A stretch of DNA of 64,000 nt from Phallusia mammillata (Eukaryota > Chordata > Ascidiacea > Phlebobranchia > Ascidiidae): positions 52,482 to 116,481 of the forward strand of contig QLIY01000090.1 in NCBI GenBank assembly GCA_003260075.1, read 5' to 3'. A program made the translations under genes and the position numbers. Within the stretch, counting starts at the first letter, position 1; each line of letters opens with the position of its first letter. The notes under the pieces are model-generated. The model saw nothing but the letters and a program-made list of their open reading frames with translations. It ran no database searches and was not told where the DNA came from. Of the stretch, positions 23,398 to 36,331 are shown one piece after another.

Positions 23398-25428
23398 ATG
23401 TAGGGTACAATTGGTTGATGAACGCGCTGCTACTTTACAAAATTTGTCGTGGATTACATGGGTAAGGAGCATACCCTTATTTTGTCAGTCTTCTGTCTTG
23501 CAGACGTTTTTAAATTCAATCAACATGATGAGCAAATTCACGATTCTCATTTTAATCTGATCATTGACGTTGTCTCTTCTGACTCAGGGTATTGAAATCG
23601 TACACTAAGGCCACGATCGAGCGGTAAAGTAACACGCGTCCGCTAAACAAAATAAAACACAGTCGTGTCCTGAGAACAAAAATCGTGACAATGATCTAAC
23701 CTACGATAAAAAGTGTCTTTCGATATTTTTCTATTCACCTTGACGAAGTGGCCTTAACAGCATTCTTTCTTGTCGCGTTTATTTGTTACATCACAAGGGC
23801 GAGTGCGCGATAACCAATTATACTCGGCCGACACAAAAACAAGCCACCTCACTTTGGGGGGGGCGATGAGGTCGAAATAGCTTCACGACTTGGCGCGCGT
23901 TGCCACGTTTTATGACGTCATAGTTTACCTGTGTAAAATCGCGCGCGTTTCGGTGGGAGGAGGGCCCGGTGGTTCGATGGTTGTCTTCCGAAAAGGCGGT
24001 GATTCATGTCACGTGGCCCAGTGCTTATCGCGAAAGACGATCAGCGTGAATCGAAACAAGGCGAGGTGCGGAATCTTGGCCAGCTATCGCACATACGCGA
24101 TAAGAAATGCGGGAAAATTTCGGTTTTATTTCAATGCTTTTTCAGCCTGCAAATTTTATACCCACAAGCTGCTTTGAAACGTGAATTCCGCCGAAGTGAG
24201 TTTCGATATATTTGCGTACAAAAAATTTGCAATAAACCCATTCGTTCTTTTTTAGACCGTGAGCAAACTGATTTGAGACATTTTTATCTCATAGCAAACA
24301 AAGTTTTTCGAATGATTTAGGAGACAAATGGCTAAACGCCGCAGGTCAACATTTACCAATGTGTCTAAACGGCTTGTAAATAGTGTTTTGTTGTCGTTTC
24401 TACTTAAAATGTAAATCCATAAGGGTAAATGTAAAAAAAAAGTTTTTATTTTGGGAATTATTTTTTCAGCAGATTTTTAACTTTTTAACAAATTATCCAG
24501 AGGAAAACAAAAAAAAAATACCTGACAGCACGTCATGTTTAATTGTGCGTTAAAACAAAAATTGATTCTTGAATCGTTTTTACAGAAACCGCTGAACACG
24601 TTTTCCGAACATTCATAAGCCATGGAGGTTATCTCATATAACACCTGTGCTTATTTCCGCTTGTTTAGGATCTCTATTCCAATGAAACTCCGTCACTCTG
24701 GCACGTTTAACCAAAGCAGCCTTGTCATTATCCTTGTGTCCGGATCCTAACTTTGCGCTCATTCGTCTTTGTCAGTCACGCGTCGAGTTATTTCGGGTTC
24801 GGGATCTCAATATCCACGACCAAACAGTCACGACTTCGCGTCCAGTTACAGAATAAACTGCGATCGAAAAATCGCCATGGAAAGATTAAAATGCAAACAA
24901 GAGCATACGATGTCTGTGTGCCCGAAGATGTTGCCTCTGATAAAACACGACCCTACAACAGAATCAGGTTTTGCGATCAAATTCAAAGTCTAAACCGGTC
25001 ATGTTTCTTGCTGGGCCAAAGTAAACTTACGTAAGCTGTTTATGAATTCCGTATCAAGCCAAACTTTGGACATTTTTCAGGCCTGTGTCGTTTGCACATG
25101 TAAATAGTTTAAAGAGGCAAATATTCCAGAAAATTGGTTTTGATGTTTTGTAAGCGAAATTTTTAACAGCACACGCAACGTATAAGTTTTGACGATTTAT
25201 TTTTATGGTATTTTCAATGACTATAAAAAAAATTTAATAGACATGTTTTGAGCAATCACTGCAATCGTAGAACAAATTCAATGCGGGAATATCTTCAAAC
25301 TAAATTTGTATGCGTTAAATTTAGATAAACGTCAACTCTTGTGGAACTTCACGTTAAACGTTTTCCAACCGAATACTGCGATGTAAAACCAAAGCAAATT
25401 TCCGTTTGGTATGTGATTCTTCGGCTTA
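23398..25428. promoter_or_regulatory. Intergenic with a CpG-rich, promoter-like core at about 23880-24110
   Basis: The core contains gcgcgc runs, a CRE palindrome TGACGTCA (23913-23920) and gtcacgtg (24007-24014, an E-box). Frames of 95 and 104 codons run across it (23890-24320) without a family match. It could be a promoter with an unrecognised first exon. The rest to 25428 has no recognised feature, including overlapping frames at 24753-25034. Confidence 0.35.
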
Positions 25429-25436
25429 GTCTAAAG

Positions 25437-25671
25437 CAGGGGTCGACAACCTTTTTTGCACTGCCGACCGTTTTTGAAAGTGAAATTTTATCGCGGACCG
25501 GTCTTCACAAAACTACAAATATTTAGCAATAAAAACGCTTAAATTAGTTTATCATCTCCGGGATACATAGGCAAAATGTTTTAAAGCATTTAACCTGAAA
25601 AATTATACGGACCGGTAACGAACTCATCGCGGACCGGTACCGGGCCGCGGACTGGCGGTTGCCGACCACTG
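25437..25671. mobile_element. hAT MITE (CAGGGGTCGACAACC ends), copy 2
   Basis: 235 bp with termini caggggtcgacaacctt and gcggttgccgaccactg. The 8-bp target duplication gtctaaag is perfect (25429-25436 and 25672-25679). Internally it closely matches the copy at 23181, with an added ggaccggtaccgggccgc segment. Confidence 0.9.
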
Positions 25672-25679
25672 GTCTAAAG

Positions 25680-27275
25680 GACTTTTTTGCAATTTTTAAT
25701 GTCGCTCCCAATTTAAAAAACCCACCATGGGTTTTTTGCCTGTATTTGATTTTCCCGTTTGCGACCATTTGACTAATTTGGTACCTTGTAAGTTACGACC
25801 TAATGGAAGATTTAACAAACCAAATTAAGAGAGTAGCGCATCTCGTGGTTAAAAACAACAACTTGAATAAAATAATGCTACATGTCAAAAAAAGTTTGAA
25901 CGCCGAAAAACACAATTATATTACCACTTATTGTTTTATACATTTCGCACATATTTTGCACTTCAATGCTTTAGATTCCGCTTAAATGATGTGGCGAGCA
26001 ATTGGGAAAATCTTAACATTTGACTTTTAGAATCGAAAAGTGTGGTGCGGTTAAAAATATTCATAAAATTGTCATTTACGATTTGTTTTTTGTTACTATT
26101 TTAAAAGGAACAGAATATTTGTGTTGATTAATTTTCAAAATGAATCTAACATGTTGTTTACAGGTAAAGTCATATGTGGTCAATACAACATATTCAAACT
26201 TATTAAAGTTTCCATTTAAGTTCAACTTTTAAATGGAAATAAATTAACATAGACTTCTCTAATGCTTGGGACATGTAATAACGAATTCATGCGAAGGAAT
26301 TTAAATATTTTATTGTACTACAACAACTGCAGATAAATTGTTTTTGAATGTGCATATTTATATGTATACATTTCAAAATATTAAATCATCATAATAAGTC
26401 GCATAGATTATAACAAGTCCAAATCTCCCAAATCAAATACACTTAATTTTCAGACACTTGCGACCCACACAAAAACAAATCCAATAACCTAACCGGAACC
26501 TTGTGGCTCTCGCTTGACCAATGGGTCAGTTAGTGACCAATTCACAGAGTGATGACTGTTGTTGATGACCCTATAGTGATAAGTTAAATATGTGCCAGTA
26601 TTCAAATATTGCATTGTTGACAGTCATTGAGAAGGGTTGAGCGCATGAAATTGCTTCGTGCAATTTGCTATAGTCCAGCGTGAGAGGTTACGTGGGGTCA
26701 GTTTGGATGCATCAACAGTAAGTAGTCCTAATGTGCATTTAGGAGGACGTCTTGACGTTCATGGCCTCATACGCTATTGCCATTGGTAACAGTCAATAAA
26801 TGAGGATAGGTTTTTTTAAGTTCGACCAAGAGGTCACTGCTCTTTTGACAGATAAAAATTTGCATTTGCCCATTGGCATTTGACTCTATTTGAATAAGGA
26901 AAAGCATAAATTGGAAAGTTTATCAGTCGTAAAAGCGGATAACTGGTTGGCAGTTTTATTGTGAGTGTAGTCTTTGTAATGCCAAACTTTTTTGAGTCAG
27001 GGCAGTATATGCTGTTAGGCTTCTCTTTATCCTTTGCTTAACTAAATCCGTTGTCTTGGAGTGTGATACATTAAGCGTGCATTTTAGCCAGCGAAATAAG
27101 GCACTATAACGGTCAAAGCAGGTTAGATAAAAATCTCTAATGACAAAAAGCGAATTGGAAGTGCATTATAATTTCATGTTTTTGATTAATTTATATTTTT
27201 TAAATAAACAAATTTTTGCTTCGTTTTGAGGAGACAATAGTATGATTTTGCTGCTATTCGTTAACAAACTTAATC
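25680..27275. other. AT-rich intergenic DNA, nothing recognised
   Basis: A small inverted repeat tttccatttaag/ttaaatggaaa lies near 26209-26239. No supportable genes. Confidence 0.5.
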
Positions 27276-27283
27276 GTCTATAC

Positions 27284-27611
27284 CAGTGGTTCCCAAACTG
27301 TGGGCCATGGCCCAGTACTAGGCCACCATGACATTTTCGATGGGCCAAGAGCCATTTGAACAGATTCTACTGTTTTGTTATACTGTAGATATTATGCGCT
27401 TTGTTTTGAAAAACATAATATCTGCAAACAATTCCGAATCTTGTAGCCAAATTTCAGGAGCATGTATCTCATTAAAAACAAATTGCTAGAAACCATTTCG
27501 CCTGTTTTTGAGTTTTTTTTGTTTGTGCCCAAATTTACAGCACATGGTGAGCCACGAATTTCTATTAAATAGACATTTGGGCCACAGACCAAAAACGTTT
27601 GGGAACCGCTT
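27284..27611. mobile_element. hAT MITE (CAGTGGTTCCCAAACTG ends)
   Basis: 328 bp with left end cagtggttcccaaactg and right end cgtttgggaaccgctt. The target duplication gtctatac is perfect (27276-27283 and 27612-27619). Minus-strand frames inside are not transposase. Confidence 0.9.
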
Positions 27612-27619
27612 GTCTATAC

Positions 27620-28131
27620 GGATCAAACAAATTGTAAAAATATTCAGACAAAACAGTTTTTCCAAAAGGTTAAAAAATATCGTTTAAAAGTGTTTTCAAA
27701 CAGTTTAAACAAGCACAGGGATTAAATATGTTAAGAATGTTACTGTTTCTGTGAGAGTTTTACCGCCCACTCACAAACTGTTCCGATTTTATCGATTTTT
27801 CCCGGTTTAATGCGAGATGCACTTTTTATTCAAAATGGCGTTTTTTGCTGCCCAGCAGCCCTATTTGCATGCAAGTTGTTCTGGTATTTTTTTTCGAGAA
27901 AACATGTCACAATTAACAGTTTTGTTGCAAGATTTTATAACAGATGTTGTCAGTTGTGTTCAAAGAGTGACTTGTTGATTCGTTTTTTTTTTTTTACTTT
28001 TGCAAAATTGCCTGAAAAAAAACAGCAGCTAAAGAGAACCAGAAAAAAAAAACTAAACAACAGGGCTATAGTAATTGTTGTATAGTTTTTACAGCATTGC
28101 ATAAATGTATTTTCGTCAGCTTCCACTTTTT
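27620..28131. other. AT-rich intergenic DNA, nothing recognised
   Basis: An open frame at 27810-28085 is low-complexity (A/T-run rich) and unsupported. Confidence 0.5.
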
Positions 28132-28139
28132 CTCTAATG

Positions 28140-28786
28140 CAGGGGTTCTTAACCAGGGGTGCGAGAACTGTTCCTATAGGGCAGGGGTCACCAAACTTTT
28201 TTCACTGCGGGCCGGATGAGTGCTAATGATGATTCACGCGGGCGGCGTAGTTTACATGCATGCCCTAGCGCCGTCTTTTCAAACTTAGCCCGCGAGGCGT
28301 TTTTAGGTGCGCCAACCGGCTGTTAAACTGTATAATTAGTCTCATCTTACGAGCAATGCTTGTATATTACTCCACAAGTGACAAAAGAAGGCACTTGTTT
28401 GCGCACAATTAATACTTGTAGTCTTTTCTGTGACGTAACAAACTGGCTTTGGATCAATCCTGGGCGTCATAATCCGATGAAACTCGGTAATATCAATTCT
28501 GAATATTCCCACAGAAAAACTTTTGTAAGGAGTAGATTGACTTTTAATGTTACAAAGTTATTAATACAATTTGGCAACCTTAAAAATGTGGTCGCGGGCC
28601 GGATGAAATGACCCCGGCCGGATCCGGCCCGCGGGCCGTAGTTTGGTGACCCCTGCTATAGGGGGTGCGGGGATGCTGAATCATTAAGGTTGGTTAGGTC
28701 TAGTCTAATTAAATACTAAAACCTAGGGGGGAAATTGGTTGGTGATTTGAAAGGAAAAAGCAAGGAAAAAAGGTTAAGAACCACTA
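28140..28786. mobile_element. hAT MITE (CAGGGGTTCTTAACC ends), interrupted by a second hAT insertion
   Basis: The outer element begins caggggttcttaacc and ends ggttaagaaccacta. Its target duplication ctctaatg is perfect (28132-28139 and 28787-28794). Excluding the inner insertion it is about 170 bp. A related copy in the other orientation is at 54442-54628 (shares cacccc...aaatcaccaacc and cctaaccaacctta phrases as complements). Confidence 0.9.
28182..28655. mobile_element. Nested hAT MITE (CAGGGGTCACCAAAC ends)
   Basis: 474 bp inserted inside the element above. Termini caggggtcaccaaac and gtttggtgacccctg are perfect inverted repeats, and the target duplication ctataggg is perfect (28174-28181 and 28656-28663). 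The outer element must have inserted first. Internally, ctgtgacgtaacaaactggc...tttggatca resembles a stretch of the element at 60042. Confidence 0.92.
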
Positions 28787-28794
28787 CTCTAATG

Positions 28795-31700
28795 TTTTAA
28801 AGTCTCTCTGTAATATTTACTTTCTGGTAACTTAAAAATATATTCTCATTGGAATGTTGTGCAAGAATTTTACTTTTAGATTCATTATTTGGAAATACTG
28901 GTTCAGTATTGAGTTTTATCGATATTTTTTAAGCCAATTCATGAAAATAACGAATGGAATTATCTGGAAAGGTTTAAACAAAAAGGCATTTGCTATGCGC
29001 CGACGATTAATAAAACAAAGCACGGCTTTCGCATTTCAAAAGCAAACTTGTGTTTGGTGACTTCTAAGTTCAATTCTGGTCATAGAAAAAAGGTTTTGGC
29101 GTAATTTTGGCCATAACAGCCACTAATAATGTTCAAAAATTATTCGCTGTGAATAACCATTACCAACATGATAAAACAGGTGGATTAAAATAGCTTGTTC
29201 AATTGACGTCAACGGTTATATTCCGTTTTGTTTCGTTTGATGTCCAGAAACAATTACATGATTATAAACCCGGGGTGTAAATAATAATATTTGTGACGTA
29301 ACAGACACGCAAACAAGCCAATTACCTGCGAAATATTTAGTCTGGAATTGGCCACCCACTAGTAAATTGATCAGTAACCTACACAAGTCACTGAAAAGCG
29401 GGGGAAAGTAACATGGTTGCAACCACGAGAAGATTATTTTTTGTAAATCTGCGTGTCCGAATAATCTATTTTATTCGAAATGAAATGATTTGTTAAATTT
29501 TAAAGTTAAAATTTAGTAACTCTGGAGTGATTTTTTTTCAAGTTTTACAACAATTAGCAAGCAAGACCGTTTTGATTCCGATTAAACTAGGATTTAAAAA
29601 TGCTTTAAGAGTAATATTACTTATTTTAAAAAATAATTTTTTAAATGCTAGTAAGTAGCCTAAGTCAAACTTGGGATGGAACATTGTACGTGTATAATGT
29701 GTATAATTCCGACATATCTTGTAAACTTACCATGAAACAACAATATTTTTTCTAATTAACCTAATAAATCTATTTGCAAACTATATAAACAGACTTTGAG
29801 GGTGATATGGATAAGTCCCAAAAAACACTTTTTCTCAGCGCCAAAGCAAACTTCATTTGTTACGTAGGAATGGTTCAGTTTTAGCGCGATAAAACAGCTT
29901 GTTGGGTTGGGACGTTATGCAACCAAGTGAAAAAGCCATTTTTTGAAGGTCGCATTTCCTGGAAGTCTCTGCCATTTTCGCATCTTCCGTGCCGCCTTAT
30001 CAGGCGTTAAATTCGTGCGGAATTCGTTTCTCGCGCAAGAAAATGCGAAAGTAAAAATGCGAAAGTAAAAGACCTTTCAGTTTTGTCGTGTTTTTGCTTA
30101 TTTTTAAGATTTGGAAGTCAATCTGCTGTAGAACGGCTTATAAGGGTATTTTTGACTAAAATTGCGGATTTTAACCTTTTGGAGGTGCAAGAATGGCTTA
30201 CAAACTTCCAAAATATGTACAGAAATTTACCGAGTATCTATAGATCTGTAGACCAAGTATCTATAGATGGAAATTTGGGGTAAAACATACATACGTAGGC
30301 CTATGCATTTCTTGTTGTTTCATGCATGTACTTAAACTGGCTTTATTTGAACACCAAAAAGTTACAAAAACCTAAAAGAATTTGGCCTGCATCGTTCAAA
30401 GTTCCGAATTATATACAAAACTTAATAAATTCAACAAAATAATCTGTATTGACTTGGGATATGCTTAAAGTTACTACGCAAACTTATATTTTATGTCGCG
30501 TGCGAATCTCTATTTGAATATGACGGACAGGTCGACAAAAATATGGGGGTATTTGACAATTTTACAGACTACCAATCTAATTACGCGATTAATTGAACCA
30601 TTAACCGATAATTTGTGCCAATGAGCTTGCTGTACTCTTGATGCCGCAGTCACGATTTTTTTTCAATTCCTCTGCCTTCGCGAGACCAACTACTTCGTCA
30701 CGTTCGAAGGCAACCTCGGGCGAATAGATTTGAAGCGAATGCATTCGAGCTCTCGCTGTGTGCGCAGAAGGTGCGTTTGTTGGGCTACAACTGTTCCTAC
30801 TTCGTTCATTCGTGCTATATACCTATCGCTAACAGCTAGCTCGGTTGTTCTTGTGGGTGTTGAGTTGAGTTGAGTTAAATTGGGTTTATTGAGTTCAGTC
30901 GGAAAGAAAACATAGCCATAAAATAGAACTAAAACAAGGTAGATTTTATTCGCTTAAGCAATTTAGAGTGTTGTAAAACAGAAAAGTTTAAGATTCTTGT
31001 ATTGGTAGGCTACAATATACAAGATGGCAGATGAAAACAAGTTGCGTATATAGCCTGTACACAAAATTGTCAGCCCACCGCCTAAAGAGTTTAGTCTAGT
31101 TGTTTTCACAGCATACAAGTTTCAAATATGAACCACACACATTGTAGCCCAAGCTAAAAAACCTGTATGTAAATGTTAGTCAAACGAAACTAACAAAACA
31201 ATGTTCAGCAGATCACATAACCTCATTTACTTGGTAACCTTTGGTGGGCTGTTTTCGATAAGGAAGGATTTCAAAAGCCGTAGGCTACAGCATCAATCGC
31301 GGTCCTTTGCTTAATTTACATTCAAGATGGTGATTTCGGCATGACGTTGATTTATTTAGGTCTGACGCACTGAGGTACCAGTCGGTTTACTTGGAGACTA
31401 ATGGGTTCTCGCTAACTGGGAAAACACGCAGTTTTAATTGTAAACGATTTGATCATGTGACTTTTAATCTACTTCCGTTTTGCGCTAGGCATAATGACCG
31501 TAAGCGTGGACAAACTTTATGTGAAAAAAAACGCTGTAACAAACAAAATGAACAAAAATTAGGTTTTGTTGTATAAATTTGGGAACTTTGTGTCACTTTA
31601 ACGTAAAGAACGTGTTGAAATATATTGTTTGTACTATGCCAGTTCAACCCGCAGACATCGTAAGTTTGAACAGAATGCGCTGGAACTTACGGTCACAGCT

Positions 31701-33157
31701 TTGGTCCCTTTTTCTCTCGCTGTGAGCGGAGTAAGAGAGAGACGGAGAGAGAGTACGGAGCAAAATTCTTTTTTCGCAATTTTTTCGGTAAATTTGTATG
31801 CAAATCTTTCACTTGTAATGTGACTCAGAGAGCCAGAAAGAATAGGACAACAGTTCTCGCTTGCAGTTTCGTATTTGCTTTGTCCTGACGTTATACGAAT
31901 AGGGAACAGTCATTTTATGTTTACAGATTATAGTAATGAAGTACAGTTAGTAAACCATACGACAGCAGGTTTGTTTGAATAGGGAACTGACGATACTAAA
32001 TACTTCGGCAGAAATATATGTTAGTAAGAAATTTATGTACTAGTCGCTACTGTTTGGTTCTGGGTTTTATGTTTACAGCATGTTGTAATGTCGGACTTCA
32101 TTTTGTGCTGTAAAACACACCCTAAATTGAAGCTATATATAACCCTTTTGTTTGTGAAAAGGGTTAGTTCGTCTGTGTGATTGACAAATATAAAGTTACG
32201 AAACAAGCAACTGTGGACTTTTAAATACGCCACAGACCAGTAATATATCATTGAAAGATAGAAACAGGAGAATAATACAACTAGTACAGAAAAACTGACT
32301 GTTTGTCCAACTTTTTCAGTTACAGTTTGAACTAAATATTTATGTCATGATGGACACAAAATATACTTAGTTTAACAGTAACAGCAAACATATTTTTTTT
32401 AATTGTATGTCAGTAGTATTTAATTGCCATTTGTGTTATGTGTTAAACTGTACAAAAGTTGGATATATGTATATTTGTTCCACATTTTGTTTTGAACTAT
32501 TAGATAGGTGTAAGAAAATGTTATACCAAGCTTCTTTCAAAGCATGTAGGGGTTATTTAGAGTTCAGCTATAATCAAACCAGTAAGTTAAGAATGCTCAG
32601 TAGTAGTAGCTGGCTAACATTCAATAAATGTTAACTTTTCCCTTATGTAATTAGGACATGTAATGTTATAATAATTGTAGCTGTTGGATTTGTCAATCCA
32701 AGTTACTTCTGTTTTTATGGATTTTTCTATTGGCCTAATGCTCAGAAAACATTCAATTAGCATAATTTATCATTTAAAATTATGTGAAAGGTGACTTTAT
32801 GCATAATTTAACTAATTTACATGAAGATAATAGGAATTTGTCATGCTTTAATTAGAAGACATATAACCTGTGGTGTGAAATTGTAGGCACAAGTAAATGA
32901 GCATGTCATTACCATACAGTACAAATCACATGAATGTACAATAAGGTCAAACCACTAGTGTGCATTGTATCAGGCATAAATTTAAATTGACTCGGCGCTC
33001 CTTGATTATGTTTGTGGACATTTGCATACTAAAAACTTCTTGTTATGTGTGCTTAACTGATATGAGTGTTTCTGTTCTATTGTCTGCAGTGCTTGGTTCC
33101 CTTTTTGTATGAGCTTTGTGTCAGACACAGCTTTAACTGGCTTTGGTTTTTTTTTAG
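28795..33157. other. Long AT-rich region upstream of the ZC3H12 gene
   Basis: No recognised coding exon. It contains one CRE palindrome (29204-29211), a gagttgagttgag-tailed possible LINE end in reverse orientation (30856-30910) and a GA-rich patch (31724-31755). A frame at 30083-30283 is protein-like in composition but matches nothing I know. Non-coding 5' exons or the promoter of the zinc-finger gene may lie at its right end, where ttttttttag closes at 33157. Confidence 0.4.
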
Positions 33158-33186
33158 AGAATGACTTGTTCGCCCTGTAGTCAGAA

Positions 33187-36100
33187 ATGGATGTGAAATT
33201 TTCCACTGCTTCTGAGGCAAGGTCTGGTGTGCCTGCTGAAACGGCTACCTTACATGGTGCACATTCTAAGGATTTAAAGGATCCAGTGGGCCCGTCCGAT
33301 GAAATTAAAGCACCTCTTGAAAGGAACGCAGACAGTGGTTATCACACTGGCAGTTGGAGTGAAATTGAATGCACTGCGTCTATAAATGATAGGGATTTGG
33401 AAGAAAGGAAAATTATGCAGACCGAAAGGGACATGGCATGCATGTCTGACAAAGCATGCCTCAATGGCACTGGAAACTACACAGGCACATCTTTTACAAG
33501 TGGATGCTTGTCATGTGCAAAGGAACAGGCCAACACCAAAACTAGCTTTACGCAAGGTGGCGCCGTTATGTGCAAGCACAGTGTTTGTAATTTTACACAA
33601 CGAGATCAACTACGTCGGCATTCTGATATAGACAGTAACGGCAATGTTGTGCCACGGACAGTTAATTCCAGAATATACGAAAGTGGAAGCGTAACAACAA
33701 ATTCCCAACTTGAACATTGCGGCATACCGAATTATGCATGCATTTCGCTAACTGGTAATACACCAACGCTTGTGCAATCAACCACCTGTTCAAATACCTT
33801 GAATTATCAAGCATCTGTTAACATACAATCAACAACCACACAACCACTGTTTTCTAATTCAACTCATGGGACAATAAGCAGTAATGGTTTAAAAAATTCA
33901 GCTGACAAACTTGAAACTGAAGCCCAAGACTTGGCTTTAAAGATAGAATTTTGTCTAAAATTTGGCTACACAGCTAGTCAGGTAAGAATAATATGTTTAA
34001 TATCATGATTTGTAGTGCTAACCTTTTGTAGTGCTTGATGCTTATTTGTAATGCTTGTTGAAGGTGACCAAAATTATTAATATGTGGTGTTTTTCTGTAG
34101 ATTCGGGCAGCTATAAGCAAGTTAAGTTACAAGGCAACAAAAAATGACATCATCAAAGAACTTTTTAACTTTTCCTCTGTGGAAAACCCCCTTCTTTCGC
34201 ATGGGCCTCTTGTAGAACAGCTTCCAGTAAGTAAAATGTTTTTCCCCTTTTTATAAGTTGCTGATACTCAGAGCTAAATTATTTCAACTTTATAGGCTGA
34301 TCCAAAATATGGAAACCTTGTTATGAGGGGTATTTCCCCATCATCTCAGGATATTTACCATAGTAGAGGGCCTTTAACACTTGAAAACGGAACTAAACAA
34401 GCACCACCAAAACCTGAAGAGGATGACAGTCAAAATTTAAGACCAATTGTTATTGATGGTAGCAATGTAGCCATGAGGTAGGTTTCTAGTTTACCAAATG
34501 CTGAAAATTGGAACCTTTGTGTGAAATGTTAACATTTTTGTTTTCTGTTTCAAGCCATGGCAACAAGCAGTACTTTTCATGCAAGGGAATACTTTTGGCT
34601 GTGGATTTTTTCCGAATGCGAAACCATCGAGATATAACAGTGTTTATCCCGCAGTACAGGAAAGAAACACCTCGACCAGATGCCCCTATACGAGGTAGCT
34701 ATCAGCTCTTTAATAATCTTGTGTGCCAACAAATTTGGTTTCAAAACTTCTGTCTGGGGTTATGCAGTTCAGATGTAGGTAATTGAAAAAAAACGTGCAA
34801 GATAGGTACTGGGGTTCTCCTGTTTCTGAATGGGCCATGGTATTACTAGCAACATGACCAACTTCCCAGTCTTTTGTTTGCTCGAGCGAGAATCTTACCA
34901 CATCGGCGGGGTTTTCCCCTATGGTCGATGACGCTGGCCACAAAGCAAATACCCAGTCCTTCGTGCTGTTTTCGCCTTAAATGTGTTATTTTGGATCACG
35001 TTTATTCGCAGATCGTGAAATTCTTGACGAACTTGAACAAGAACGCATTCTGGTCTACACACCCTCTCGTTGCATCAACGGCAAACGCGTTACATGCTAC
35101 GATGACCGGTTTATCCTACGGTTAGCTGAAGAGACCGATGGAATTATCGTCAGCAATGATAACTTTCGGGATTTACAAAACGAAAAACAGCAGTGGAAAG
35201 AATTGATCGAAAAAAGGCTACTTATGTACTCTTTTGTAAACGACAGGTGTGCATTTAGGTTTAAATTGAGTTTAATCGGTTTAAGCGCTCAATTTAACAC
35301 ATATTTGGTCTTTGCATGGTCAGGTTTATGCCTCCTGATGACCCTCTTGGGAGAAATGGCCCGAGCATTGACAATTTCCTGCGAAAACGACCCGCTTCTG
35401 AGGAGCAGACCAAGCCACAATGCCCATATGGTACGCGCATTGAATCATATACCATGTTTTCTATCTGAGTACAATTTGTTAAAATTACGCAAAATTTGTA
35501 GGCAAGAAATGCACGTACGGCAAGAAATGCAAGTTCTTTCACCCGGAGTGTTCTTTCTCGCAAAAGTCGGTCACCGAACAGCTAAAGGAAAAGTCTGAAA
35601 AGCGAATGCAAGTGTCGAAGGAGGCTGAGACCCTTGCGGCAGAATTAGTGCAAAAGGAATCCCAAACGCCAAGTCCTGAGCGCATGGACACTCTTGATTC
35701 TAACAGCGGCCGAAAAATTGTAAGTAACTTTACGGTGAGAAATTACACTCTAGGTTTAGTAAATCTAACAAGGTTTGTTGTTTTATAAAGGACTCACCCC
35801 CACATGTAGGATTAAGCACTAAGGAGGGTCCAGAAAGCCCATCCAGTAATCCGAACCACATGGAAAGGTACGGTTCGCGCATGTCACCGTCCTCGCAGCA
35901 GCAAGTTAGGCAGCCAATGCCCGCTAATAATATGCCCGGATACCCAAACCCAAGAAGCAACAGTTACCCGTATCACCAGGGTGTTGTAATGGGGCCAAAT
36001 GACGGCCGACATGCAGTTAACAACGGACAGTACCCCCACAGTGGCGAGAGTTTAAGCGACGGTTTCAGACAAATGAAAATTGCTAATAACTCGTCAAGTC

Positions 36101-36232
36101 CAATGCACAGCGGTGGACACCCGTTTGTGCACCAAATGAATCAAAGAATGCAGCATTTTTCACACCAGCGTCATATGCCGCAGCAACAACAGCAGCAGCA
36201 GCAAATGCCTTTTCGTTATGTAGAACAAGGAC

Positions 36233-36331
<99 letters not shown>

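Noticed and set aside
23856-23863. Eight-G run as another assembly gap
   Set aside because: Length is not ten and the flanks do not repeat; may be ordinary sequence.
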